Shown here in pieces: positions 39,293 through 49,345 of a stretch of DNA of 64,000 bases. Under the pieces are notes generated by a model that worked only from the letters and a program-made list of their open reading frames with translations, was not told the DNA's origin and searched no databases. The stretch comes from Takakia lepidozioides. Lineage: Eukaryota; Streptophyta; Takakiopsida; Takakiales; Takakiaceae. Each line of letters begins with the position of its first letter. Within the stretch, counting starts at the first letter, position 1. The DNA lies in assembly GCA_030704615.1 (NCBI GenBank), contig CM060733.1:13516001-13580000 (forward strand), read 5' to 3'. Position numbers and translations under genes: made by a program.

Positions 39293-39446
39293 ATGTCAAG
39301 TGAGTTTTTCATGGTACGTGTCATGGTTGGGTGGACAGGAAGAGGCCAAGGAAGAGGCAGCAGCAGAGCTGACACATTTGGTAAGGCAACCGTGTCCATC
39401 ATGAGTATGAATGATGCTGCACCCTCGGAAATACAAGATGCTTCAA
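39293..39446 (+). CDS. Possible first exon of an element gene
   Basis: The frame MSSEFFMVRVMVGWTGRGQG... runs to a GTAAGTTC donor (39447). Its size, position after the subterminal repeats and donor sequence parallel the first exon of the gene at 43789. No domain is recognised. It may be a duplicated or decayed first exon, separated from its continuation by the nested LINE. Confidence 0.3.
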
Positions 39447-39899
39447 GTAAGTTCAAAGAGCTTTCTTCTCTTTCTGGTGTGCTGGATATGTATGCGGAGG
39501 ACAACTAATATCACCTTAGGTGCCAAGGCAGAAACAAACAACCAAACCCTATTTCATTTCATTTCTCTCTCTCTCTCTCTCTCTCTCGTGTTTCTCCCTG
39601 TCCTCTAGGAAGCCTATTGACATTGGGTGGACTTGAAACGGGAGTACATTAATGTCTCTGTCACTAAATGCCGGCCTTCTGACCTCGTGTCCTTGTTTGT
39701 TTCGACCTTAAGCGTTTTGCTTCAGGTAAGGTAGTGCATTGGATTTAGTTGGAAAGCTTGGGGCCTTTCCCTCTTTAGAATATGCCTACACGGGCCATTC
39801 CCTGCAACTCCCTGGAGTGTGATCTCTGAATGGTAACAAGCGGACTCCTACCGCTTGGGGGCAGCTCCTCCGCCCAAATTGGGCAGTCGTATGCTCTGT

Positions 39900-42800
39900 C
39901 TAGCATACTCGGCACTTGGGCTCGGGTTGGTTCCTGTGCTTAAACTTATGGCCTGCGAAAACAATCAAAAATTTAGCTCCTATCAACATCAACACTCCTC
40001 AGGGTGATCCCTCACAAGTGGTTACTTATGCCAAATCTAGGGCTTCATGTGTAGTTTTTGGGGTGAATCCTAGGATGGACGATGTGTCCTTTAAAACTAC
40101 ATGCTCTACCTTAGGCTTGGATTTCATGGTTAATGGTACCATCTCGAGACTTGATTACAGGGGTACGTTGAAGGTTGCAATGACCAAAAGTGCTTCTAAT
40201 AGAGTCCCGCATCAATTCAATCTCAAAGAAGTTCGTTCGTGATTTCTTGTTTGACAATTGTGAAATTATCAACAAGGGTTTGAGGTACGAGCATAGTATC
40301 TGGCTAAAACTGAATTTGAAGGGCGGCATGAGTACTCTGCTGGACCTCTTTGTCCGTTGTGTTTACATGCCCACAGAGGGGACCCTGCGTGCTGACGCAG
40401 ACAAGGCCTCACAAGTTTTGAAGCTGGACTGTGCTTCGTTCCTTGCCAAAGGTCAAGTGGTACTATTGGGGGACTTCAATGCCTGGGTGGGCAAAGGGAT
40501 CCATCAGGACGATATCATTGGACCTTTTGGTGAGGACGAGCTGAATTCTAATGGCAGATGGTTAATTAACTATCTAGAAGAGCTTCAGCTTTTGACCTTG
40601 AATAACAGGACAAGTGGTGACCAAGTGCAGTGGACTCGTGAGAAACCCCAAACTGGGGAACGTTCCATTGTGGACTATATCATAATGGATGAAATTTTGT
40701 TCCCCCAGTGTGCCGATGTGTTGATCGACAGAACTGATATTGGTACCTCTGACCACTTCCTGGTTTGGACTGACATCAAAAGGTGTTTTCCCACCACCAA
40801 GAGATCTGTGAAACGTTCGATTCGGAAGTGGCGCATAGAAAAATTCCACAATGAGGAGGTCAAGGCTGAGTATGTCCAGCCCTTGCAAGAGGCTCTCCCT
40901 CATTTTGTCCAATCGCTCCAAGAACTTCAGTCACGCTCTGTTAACGCAATAAATGAAGTCGAAAGAGCAGTGGACTCTTGGGAGAGTTTCGTTTCCTCCG
41001 TGGCTGACAAGATCATTGGGAGGAAACTAATTGTCTGCGGTAGAGCTGTTAATTGGTGGACTAATGAGATTAAACTCAAGATAGCTGAGAGACGAGCCCT
41101 CTATAAACAGTGCTGCAATTTGGAAACCAACAGAGAATTGTGGGCGAGGTACTACCAGCTCCGTAAAGATATCAATCAGCTTGTTAGGTCTCAGAAAAAA
41201 TTATACTGGGACAAGTTATACAGTGAAATAAACTCAAACCACCATGGTGGTAATGACAAGAAATTCTGCTTGGCCCTTCAACGTTTGTACAAACCGAAAA
41301 ACGGTCAGCAAGTACAAGCGCTGAAGACTACTAAAGGTGCAGTGGTGACTTCATCGGTTGACATTGTCAAAACCTTTGAAACTCACTACAGTATCCTTGG
41401 CAGAACTTCTAGGTATAACAGTGAGGGGTCTTCTGCTGAATGGAGGGACACAGTTGGAAAAACTGTTCCTATGATTCAAAACAGCCCTGATGAACTGGAG
41501 TATATTTCGATGGCTTATAATGCTCCCATTACTTCTTCTGAGATTGTCGAAGCAATTGAACATATAAATGGAGGTAAAGCTCCTAGACCAGATGGTATTG
41601 TCAACGAGCTTATCAAGCACGGTGGCGATCCCATGATAGAGGCCCTACTTCTCCTCTTTAACCTTCTCTGGAAGACTGAAATGATCCCCTTTCGCTGGCG
41701 ACAGGGGGTCATTGTCAATCTATACAAGAAGGGTGACAGAGAATAACTGGGGAACTACCGTGGCATCACGCTCCTCAATGTTGTTGGCAAGACATTCTGC
41801 TTATTTATAAGTACTCGTCTCGAGGTTGATCTGGAGTCTAGAGGTTGTTTCCACGAAGGCTAAGCTGGCTTTCGGCGAAACAGGGGCTGTGTGGATCATA
41901 TCTTCACTCTAAGCCAGATTATCCAGGGAAGGAAAAAGGAGGGAAACCCACTTATGTCTTTTTCCTGGATGTCAAAAAGGCTTATGACACAGTGTGGAGA
42001 GATGGCCTATGGTTCCGCCTCTGGTCTTGTGGGATCAAGGGAAAGATGTGGAGACTTGTCCACAACTTGTATGCTCACACCAAAAGCTGTGTCACTGTCA
42101 ACGGACAGAAGTCCAACTTCTTTGACTTAGACCAAGGTGTAGCTCAAGGATGTACTCTCTCCCCTCTGCTCTTCAATGTTTTCATCAATCAACTCCTCGA
42201 GGATGTGGAAAGTGAGGGATTTGGGTTAAGGGTGGGTGATACCACCATACCAGCCCTTATGTTTGCGGATGACTTCGCAGGCATAGGGGAGACTCCAACC
42301 AATCTCTAGGAGTTGATTGATTGCGCGAAGACATACTTTGATCTTTGGGGGCTAGAGGCTAATGTCAGCAAATGTGCAGTGGTAGCATTCAACGACAGAG
42401 GAGAGGGAGGAAGTGATCTTAAGTGGCAGTGGGGTAGCCAAGAGATCCCGGTCCTCCCTTCCTACACTTACCTGGGCGTTGAGTTCTCCTCCAATTGTAA
42501 TTGGGATGCACATATCCGGAAAGTTGTTCAAACTGGCAAGGGCAAAGCACTGGGGCTCACTAAATTTTTCCACTGCAGAGGGGTCAACTCTGAGGTTAAG
42601 AAAACCATGCTTTGTCGCGTTATTAGACCTGCCTTGGAGTACGGATCTGCTATATGGGTTGATAACTCCAACCAGGCTAAGTCTCTAGAATCCATTCAAG
42701 TGGGGGTGCTTAAGGAGTGTATGTCAGCATGCTCCAAAACAGCCAATGTGGCTGTTCGGGGTGAGTTTGGCATTCCGTCCTTCAGCTCCCGACGACATGA

Positions 42801-43140
42801 ATTCAAGGTCAGATGGTGGGGTCAGCTGCAACATATGCCCAACACCAGATATCCTAAATTAATCGACTCTATATCTTGGAAACAGGACCATCCTGTCAAA
42901 CAGGCTAAGTCCTGGCAGAAGAGAGTACAAGAGATCCTCAAGGACCTCGACCTGTATCCGCAAGGCTTGACCCTGCTGGATAAGTCTGACTTAGAGGCTC
43001 TTGTGTCCTCAGCCATGTCTGTTGCCATGAGATTGTCTGATGAAAATGAAGTTAGGCAGAAAACTTCCCTGAACTTGTTTCCAGTCTGTGACATGGGGGA
43101 GGACATCTTGGATGACCTCAAGGATAAGAGTAGGTGTGAA
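39900..43140 (+). mobile_element. Nested LINE (RT/endonuclease), defective
   Basis: Endonuclease block: VVLLGDFNAWVGKG (about 40460), SIVDYIIMDEILFP (about 40670) and GTSDHFLVW (about 40743). RT block: NGGKAPRPDGIVNELIKHGG (about 41570), RWRQGVIVNLYKKGDRE (about 41695), GNYRGITLLNVVGK (about 41752), FRRNRGCVDHIFTLSQII, FFLDVKKAYDTVW (about 41960), GVAQGCTLSPLLFNVFINQL (about 42138) and the catalytic FADDF (about 42262). The C-terminal part includes VRWWGQLQHMPNTRYPKLID (about 42810). Stops at 41744-41746, 41861-41863 and 42307-42309 and a frameshift near 41945 inactivate it. The family is unlike the L1-like copies elsewhere in the window and is the same as the fragment in AKR intron 4. Confidence 0.88.
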
Positions 43141-43788
43141 AGTTACTTGACAAGCTTTTGTGCAAATTGTAACAATAGTCAGGGTTTACTGTGGGTAAAG
43201 GGAAGCTACATGCACCACTCGTGACAAGGTACATATCTAAATCAATCTGAGACATGCTTATTTCAGATGTGGTGCTCAGCATGGTTAACAATGTTAGGAA
43301 ATGAGTTTAGGGAGTTGGTTGGCTTCATTTTGTTTCTGCTGTCATTTCGATTGGAAGGGTGTGACTTGAACCTTGCTAGCCAGCAACATGTGTTTGCAGT
43401 GCTTGTATTCTTTGAAAATGTGAGCAAGAAGGCCCTAACTGGTAAACTAGTCTGTGAGCAAAACACATGAAGAACAATTGGAGTGAAGGGGTTACTGTTT
43501 GTGTCATGGCTGGTCTGTAATGCTTGGAATTAAGTTTAGGTTGATGGTCAGTGTGACTGTTGAGTGTTTATTGTCTCCGCAATATTAGGTTGCTGGCCAA
43601 TCTGCTAAAAATAGAGCCACATCTGAAGAGCTTGCAGGCAGCAGTAGACAACTTCAGGGTGTGTTCTCTGCCCTATAACAACATTGTCTTTTTGTGAAGA
43701 TAGGAATAGGGGTCCAGTGCTACGAGCTCGGAGCACCGAGCTTTTCAAACAACATTGTTTTTTCCAGGAGACAGGAAGGTATCTAAAC

Positions 43789-45223
43789 ATGGGAAGATCC
43801 AACATAACAGGGAAGCGTATCAAAGTGAAGTCAAGACGTCATGAAGCCCCTTCATCTTGCGTTGTGTCTGTTGTAGCAAACAGTGACGTCGTACCAACTC
43901 CTGTTACCTCGACAGAGCCGGCGCATACAGGAGGAGGGCAAGGAGTGCTAGGAGGGCAAGGAAGTAAGTTCATGCTTATTTACAACTCTTGGGACTCCTA
44001 GGGGATTCCTAGTTTCAAGTACATTTTCATTCTTTTATTGCTTGGATTGTATGCAACGTCTTTACTTCCACAGAGGTATTTAAAGGTGTCTTTTCTGTAC
44101 AGAGGTATGTGCATTATGTGCAGGATAGGTGTAGTGCTAAACACAGAAGTATAATAGATGCCTAGAGACAAATATCTTTACAAAGGTATCATCATGTAGG
44201 TGAATCTCCATTTCTAAAACCCTCGTATGCCTAATTTCACACATCCACTATCTATGTTATTTAGGTGGTTCGTTTGCACAAGAGGGGGTGCACTACAAAC
44301 GGGAGAATGGACATTGGTTTTGTTTGATCTGCGGCGAAGGACCTTCCATGGGTTGGAAGGACAAACATAACTTCCAAAACCACCTTGTGGTAAAGTGTGG
44401 AGGTCCTCACCTCCTTCCAGGTAAGCCTGGTCGCCCTACGGATGGGAAGAAGAGAAAACAAAATTACCATAGAACGAACATGAAGATCTATGGGGATGCA
44501 GATAAGAGAAAGAGGGTGTATGAGAACAAGGCGCGTTACAGAACCAAATTGAAAGCGGAGCGACTGTGGGAAATGGCACAAGGTGGTTCTATGGCCATGG
44601 AAAGCAAGAGCAAGCGAGCACCATTGTTGGTGGCAAGGATTACTGGAAGATGCCTCGTCGCAAGTTGCGAAAAGAGGTGGCCAACAGCTTGCTAACCTAC
44701 CATGAGGAAGAAAGCTGCAAACAAAGGTATTATTCTGCCTTTGCATACTTCTTGTTTGTATCGTACATGTGTTCACCAATCAGTGCGATTTCAAACTAAC
44801 CCTTGTGACTAAATATTTTGTAGATCGTTGGTGTTCACATTGACAAAGGCAGAGTTTGTCAAGACGTACGTCAATGCAGAGATAGAGAAGTGGAGATTCG
44901 TGGATCCCCTTCGTGCCAAAGCGTGTGCTTTAGCGACCAAGCGCTACAAGAAAAGTGAAAAGTGTGAGTGTTCACTTGTCAAATATTTCATGCTATGTTT
45001 CTATTCAACATGCCAATTGGACTCTAAGATGTGTATTTTGTTTCCATGTTGTGTAGACAAGCAACTAGACAATGACGACAATGCAAACACGGAGGATGAA
45101 GAAGGGACAAACAATGATGGAGGAGATGAGGGAGAGGAGGAAGAAACAGATGACGACGATGCAGATGAGGAGGAGGAGGAGGAGGAGGAGGAGCATGATG
45201 ATGATGAAGAGGAAGGAATGTAG
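43789..45223 (+). CDS. Element gene: zinc-finger, basic region, acidic tail
   Basis: I do not recognise the family. The proposed exons are 43789-43963, 44265-44726, 44824-44963 and 45057-45223, joined by GTAAGT/GTATTA/GTGAGT donors and TAG acceptors with phase kept. Exon 2 has a CCHC-like finger, HWFCLICGEGPSMGWKDKHN followed by FQNHLVVKCGG, then GRPTDGKKRKQN and a Lys/Arg-rich helix. Next come KDYWKMPRRKLRKEVANSLL, EFVKTYVNAEIEKWRFVDPL and finally about 45 residues that are almost all Asp/Glu. Exon 2 needs a one-base frame change between about 44570 and 44640, so this copy is either broken or carries a sequence error. Its place inside the inverted-repeat element suggests an element-encoded DNA-binding or accessory protein (inference). 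Confidence 0.5.
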
Positions 45224-45662
45224 AACAAATCGAATCAGGGCCTCTTTTTTGGCTACCTTCACCTTGTAAGTATGGAGAAAATTCTGAGACTTGTTTGTGT
45301 GTTTCTTCTTACTCTCTTTTTGACATTCTAGTTGCCTAAGAAAAGTGCCCAAATAATGGTACAAAGATACGGACTACACTACTCCATTGTAGGGAGGCTA
45401 TGTCGCTATTGTCCTATCAAGAGGAATGTGGTTTGCAGGCTGTGTAGGCGCCGGGTGGTTTTCCTAGCCTCAAGTATAGCTCCCAGGAACCTTTGCTAAA
45501 TGGGTGCATACAACATAAAAGTTGTAGGCCGAGGCTATGTACATATTTTGAGGCTGTGGATACAGTGACTGCTTTAGGATTAAGCATGTAAATGGGTATA
45601 TTGGGAGTCCAATTCACTTACTCTTTGGCCATGTTGCTGATCTGGTGCTTGTGCATTTGTAG

Positions 45663-45780
45663 GATTTTAAGCAGAAGTATCCAGACGTGATTGTGCCAAA
45701 CCCACTAGAAGCCATTCAACAGCTGCGAAACAGGCAGTCGATGCTTCAGGATGTGGCCGATCTAGACCTTTGTGACTATG
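45663..45780 (+). pseudogene. Captured exon of inositol-tetrakisphosphate 1-kinase
   Basis: After a TTTGTAG acceptor the sequence reads DFKQKYPDVIVPNPLEAIQQ, then LRNRQSMLQDVADLDLCDY. Plant ITPKs carry a segment of the form KxPxVxVLDPPxAIQxLxNRQSMLQDVADLNLSD at this place, a very specific match. Flanking ATP-grasp exons are absent. The surrounding DNA is element sequence. I read it as one host exon with part of an intron, captured between the inverted repeats. Confidence 0.8.
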
Positions 45781-46229
45781 TGGTTGGTTTTAGGCCAGTA
45801 CACAGTGCCTTCAACCAGCTCTTATATCTATTTGACCTGGAGTTTCGGTTTAGGGGCATCAATTTAATCAATTTTACTCACACTGAGAACCAAATTTTGA
45901 GTAACCAGTCATATTGCAGACTTAAGTTAATTTAAATCTCAGTGATTGAGTGAGTGAGTCCACGGCAATGCCTGGATACATGAGAAGTTGACCTGCATTT
46001 TGTTGTTTTCCATTTCTTGCAACTTTTGGAATTTGAATATAGTCCTGGACGACCATCCGATCTGCTTCCTTCTTTTCATAGCCCCGTGTTTTCATTTTGC
46101 TCGTGTTGTTTGCAATCTGAGTATCCCGCAACAAAGAGGAAGATTTAAAGAACTTAGTTGATGAATTATGTTCTACATGATTCCCACATCTGAGGAACAA
46201 CGGAATCACCAGTCATGAAGCAGGTTAGA

Positions 46230-46500
46230 GGTCTGCTACAAGTGGTCACTTGCGTATGGGCTAATATGGACTTGGTAGTGATCTTCCTGTGCATACCATT
46301 GTCCATGTGCTTTTCAATCAATCTGCGGTTCCAGTACAAAAGAATGTAGAGGTATTGACCACAAGGGGAAGCAATATAACTTGGCATAGGGGCTGATATG
46401 GACTTGACATTGATCTTCCATGTGCACACCTCTCTCCATGTGCTGCTCATCCACCACTCTACCCACTGCCTGCGTATCGCTGGTTTGACTAAGTGACTGG
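46230..46500. repeat. ~135-bp imperfect tandem repeat
   Basis: GGCTAATATGGACTTG...TGATCTTCC...CATGTGCTTTTCAATCAATC (about 46258 on) recurs as GGGCTGATATGGACTTG...CATGTGCTGCTCATCCACC (about 46390 on). A minus-strand frame (46166-46519) spans both; it has no known domain. Confidence 0.5.
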
Positions 46501-47854
46501 TCACTAGATCACCAGTCACACCTTCATAGGAGTGGGCATGTGGCTTGCAAGTGTTGGGCTGCCAATAACAAACCCACTACAACGTTGCACTACAACCATA
46601 ATCTCATCACTATTGTAGAACTCAGCATTCATGCTCTCGATTCCCACTCCAGCCTTTCAAATTCCTCAACTTCCATTCAGCATCCCATGAACCCCACATG
46701 CAGCCCGAGTGTTATTACAAGCACGTTATGTGCTTTGGTAAATACTGTTGTTGGAATGAGGCAAAGCCCTCAAACCTTGGCCAAATGTTTATGCAAACCT
46801 CCTTAAACTGCTTGTGAGCTAAATGGGTTTGATGTGCATGCCAGGGCTAGCTCCATCTCATTTTTTGGGGGACCCTTTGGGAGACAGATGGCTTACTCAG
46901 AAGTGCTTCAGCTTCCTCTGATTCACTGGCAAAAGATATATGGCTACCTCTGAAAGAAACAAACAATTTCAAACCTCACAATTGATGAATGGCTTCCCCT
47001 GCATCATCATGTACTCCCCTGGCACTAGTATCTGGCCCCATGACACAACCCCAGAGAAAACAAAAGACATGTTCATTTCGAGAATTATCTCCAATAATCT
47101 TGTTTCGATACCCTTGCAAAGGTATCATGTTGCAATTGGGCTGTGTGTTCGATAGAGAGTTTAATATATCAACTCTTAGACGTTGATACTCTTACAGTGG
47201 TATCATGTTTGGTATATGTACATAGCCATATATTGGCACTATAAGGGCTTGGCAGTATGAAATTGGTTAGTGTCTCAAGGTGCAGATGAAACATGCTAAC
47301 ATATTTAGATTGTAAGCAACACCCACCAGTCAAACTCGTCCTCAGAAGAGATTGATACACAAAAATTTCTCAGGGTCGTTGGTGCGCAGGCTATCCTAAA
47401 ATGTATTAGCAAACCACAGTACACAGTGTGGGCAGGTTGAAGACAAACCATGTGATCAAGCTCTTTCTTTCAGTGTATGTGTTGAGGAGCGTTTGGTAAC
47501 CCACTCTACTACCCCTAAAGTTCTCTCCTCAAAACTCATGAGTCACCTGCACGTACACAAGAACTACAGCTTTAGCTAAAATGATATCTTTATCAATGAT
47601 TGGGGAAACTCATGCCAATATGGGAATGTGCTTACTCATGGGCAGATCTTGTCATTTGGTGATCCAAGAAGGCTTCCATCATACATAGCGCCACCACCGC
47701 TCCACCACCGCTCAACCCTAAACTTGTTGTTGCATTCTTCTCTCGTTACTTCTCGTCCTCCAACTGATTTGATCATTTCACTTTTAGGGCACCTCTGCCC
47801 TAAAAACCCTTCATCACTTCATTTCTCTCTCCCTTTCCCCTCTCGCTCTCTCTC

Positions 47855-48192
47855 TAGTATATATCTCTCATTTAGGGTACGCGACTCATGTCGTGACTTA
47901 GGCCTTACCACAAGCAAAGGATGGACGGGCAGCAGGAATAGACGGGCCAGCATGTATATTCATCTTATACTCTCGTATGTATATGTGTATACGATATATA
48001 TACATATACATACACATGATAATATATTTTATATATTATATACAAAACTGCGTTAAAAATTATAGATTACAATTCAATTGAATTGCAAATTAGGGTTAGT
48101 TCAATTGAATTGGCATCGCAATTCAATTGAATTGGCATCTGATCAAGTGAATTGCGCTGCATTTCACATCAAGGCCTATTTGGAATTCCCTA
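47855..48192 (-). repeat. Right long terminal inverted repeat
   Basis: Reverse complement of 38555-38892 with about four differences. A CT-rich tract (47820-47855) abuts its inner end and is absent from the left side. Confidence 0.9.
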
Positions 48193-49000
48193 GCAGCTCC
48201 CTCCTGCTGTTCTAGGTGAAGAGCCATCACAAAACAGCATAGGTCCCTACTTTTACAAGTTAAACGTAAACACAGCTGTTGGTAAACGCAGAAGGCTTCC
48301 TGAGGAACTTCCTCTCAACCAGCTTCAATCTTCTAACAGTTGCAGTGCACCCCACAGATGGCAAACATGCCTGACTGCCTGATCTTTACTGCATTGCTTT
48401 TACTCTACCCATGCTGCTCTTTGTATGCGAAAGCTCAGCCAAAAAGTGGGAGCTTCAGGCATACTACGTGGAAGAGAAACCTGTTGCTGCAGGAGTCAAA
48501 TGTGACCAGAGAACCCCAGCTCATAAATATACTATTTATATTAACGAATTTATCTAACTAATAATAATTAAAAACAGATATATAATAATATAATATATTA
48601 AATACTTTAAATATAAATCCATATATAATGTATAATACTATATTATATCATGTTTTCAACCTCAGATTTCATCATTTCAATAAATTCAAAATCCATTCAA
48701 TCAAATTATTTATCATATTATATTTCAAAATCTCCAATTTTTTTAACCTTTATGGTTAATCTTTAAGGCCTTTGGGCCATAATTTTGTATGCTATAATGG
48801 ATAGCTATAAGGGTTCGAATCCCTATAGATTTTTTTTTTTTTTGGTGAAAACCAGGGCTGAAACCAGTCCAATCTGATATAGGAGTTCATATTCGTATAT
48901 TGTATAATGTGTATATATCCATATGTATACATCAAATATGACATGTATAATATTGATCGTAATCTGATATACCAATTCAATCCAATGACGCAATAAAAAA
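48193..49000. other. AT-rich spacer, no gene
   Basis: Strongly AT-rich DNA (48520-48730) with no coding signal. A B-box-like GGTTCGAATCC followed by a T run lies at about 48812, without a tRNA fold (see rejected items). Confidence 0.4.
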
Positions 49001-49009
49001 TCCTTAGAG

Positions 49010-49345
49010 TGATTCTAAGAAACTCTTAGTGTGAATGTGTTGTTTTTTTAATCACTCTAAAAAATCCTCATAGTGGCTCATAGCGGCTCTAAGAGATCCT
49101 TAGAGCGATTGCAAATAGCAATATAGTTTATTCTGTTTTCTTGCTCTAAGTAATGCTTTGATCAAATGTGAATAGCCATTTAGATTTTATTTTTATTTTC
49201 ACGCTCTATTAAATCCTTAGAGCAGCTCTGAAGGATCCTTAGAGCAAATACAAATAGCAATTTAGCTTTTTCTGTTTCCCCGCTGTAGAAAATCCTAGAG
49301 CGGCTTAGAACGGCTCTAAGGGATCCTTAGAGTGAATGTAAATAG
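49010..49345. repeat. Minisatellite, left part of LINE target
   Basis: Diverged units contain CCTTAGAGC, AAATAGCAATTTAG, TTTTTCTGTTT and CGGCTCTAAG boxes. The same units resume at 55195-55315 beyond the LINE, so the LINE split one array. Confidence 0.7.

Larger units (their letters stand above)
38555..48192. mobile_element. 9.6-kb element bounded by 338-bp inverted repeats
   Basis: Inverted arms of equal length lie at 38555-38892 and 47855-48192, and I count four mismatches between them. The ends read TA-GGGAATTCC...GGAATTCCC-TA, consistent with a TA target duplication outside GGGAATTCC ends (inference). The interior holds ~100-bp subterminal repeats, a multi-exon gene for a zinc-finger/acidic protein, one ITPK-like exon and a nested LINE of about 3.2 kb, so the original element was about 6 kb. 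I see no DDE transposase. It may be non-autonomous, or its transposase may be unrecognisable. Confidence 0.7.

Noticed and set aside
45001-45228. Serine-rich minus-strand ORF
   Set aside because: Shadow of the GAG/GAT-rich acidic tail of the plus-strand gene.
38555-48192. LTR retrotransposon
   Set aside because: The long repeats are inverted, not direct, and there is no gag-pol.
48761-48840. tRNA gene ending in GGTTCGAATCC and a T run
   Set aside because: No acceptor or D-stem pairing and no A box at the expected distance.
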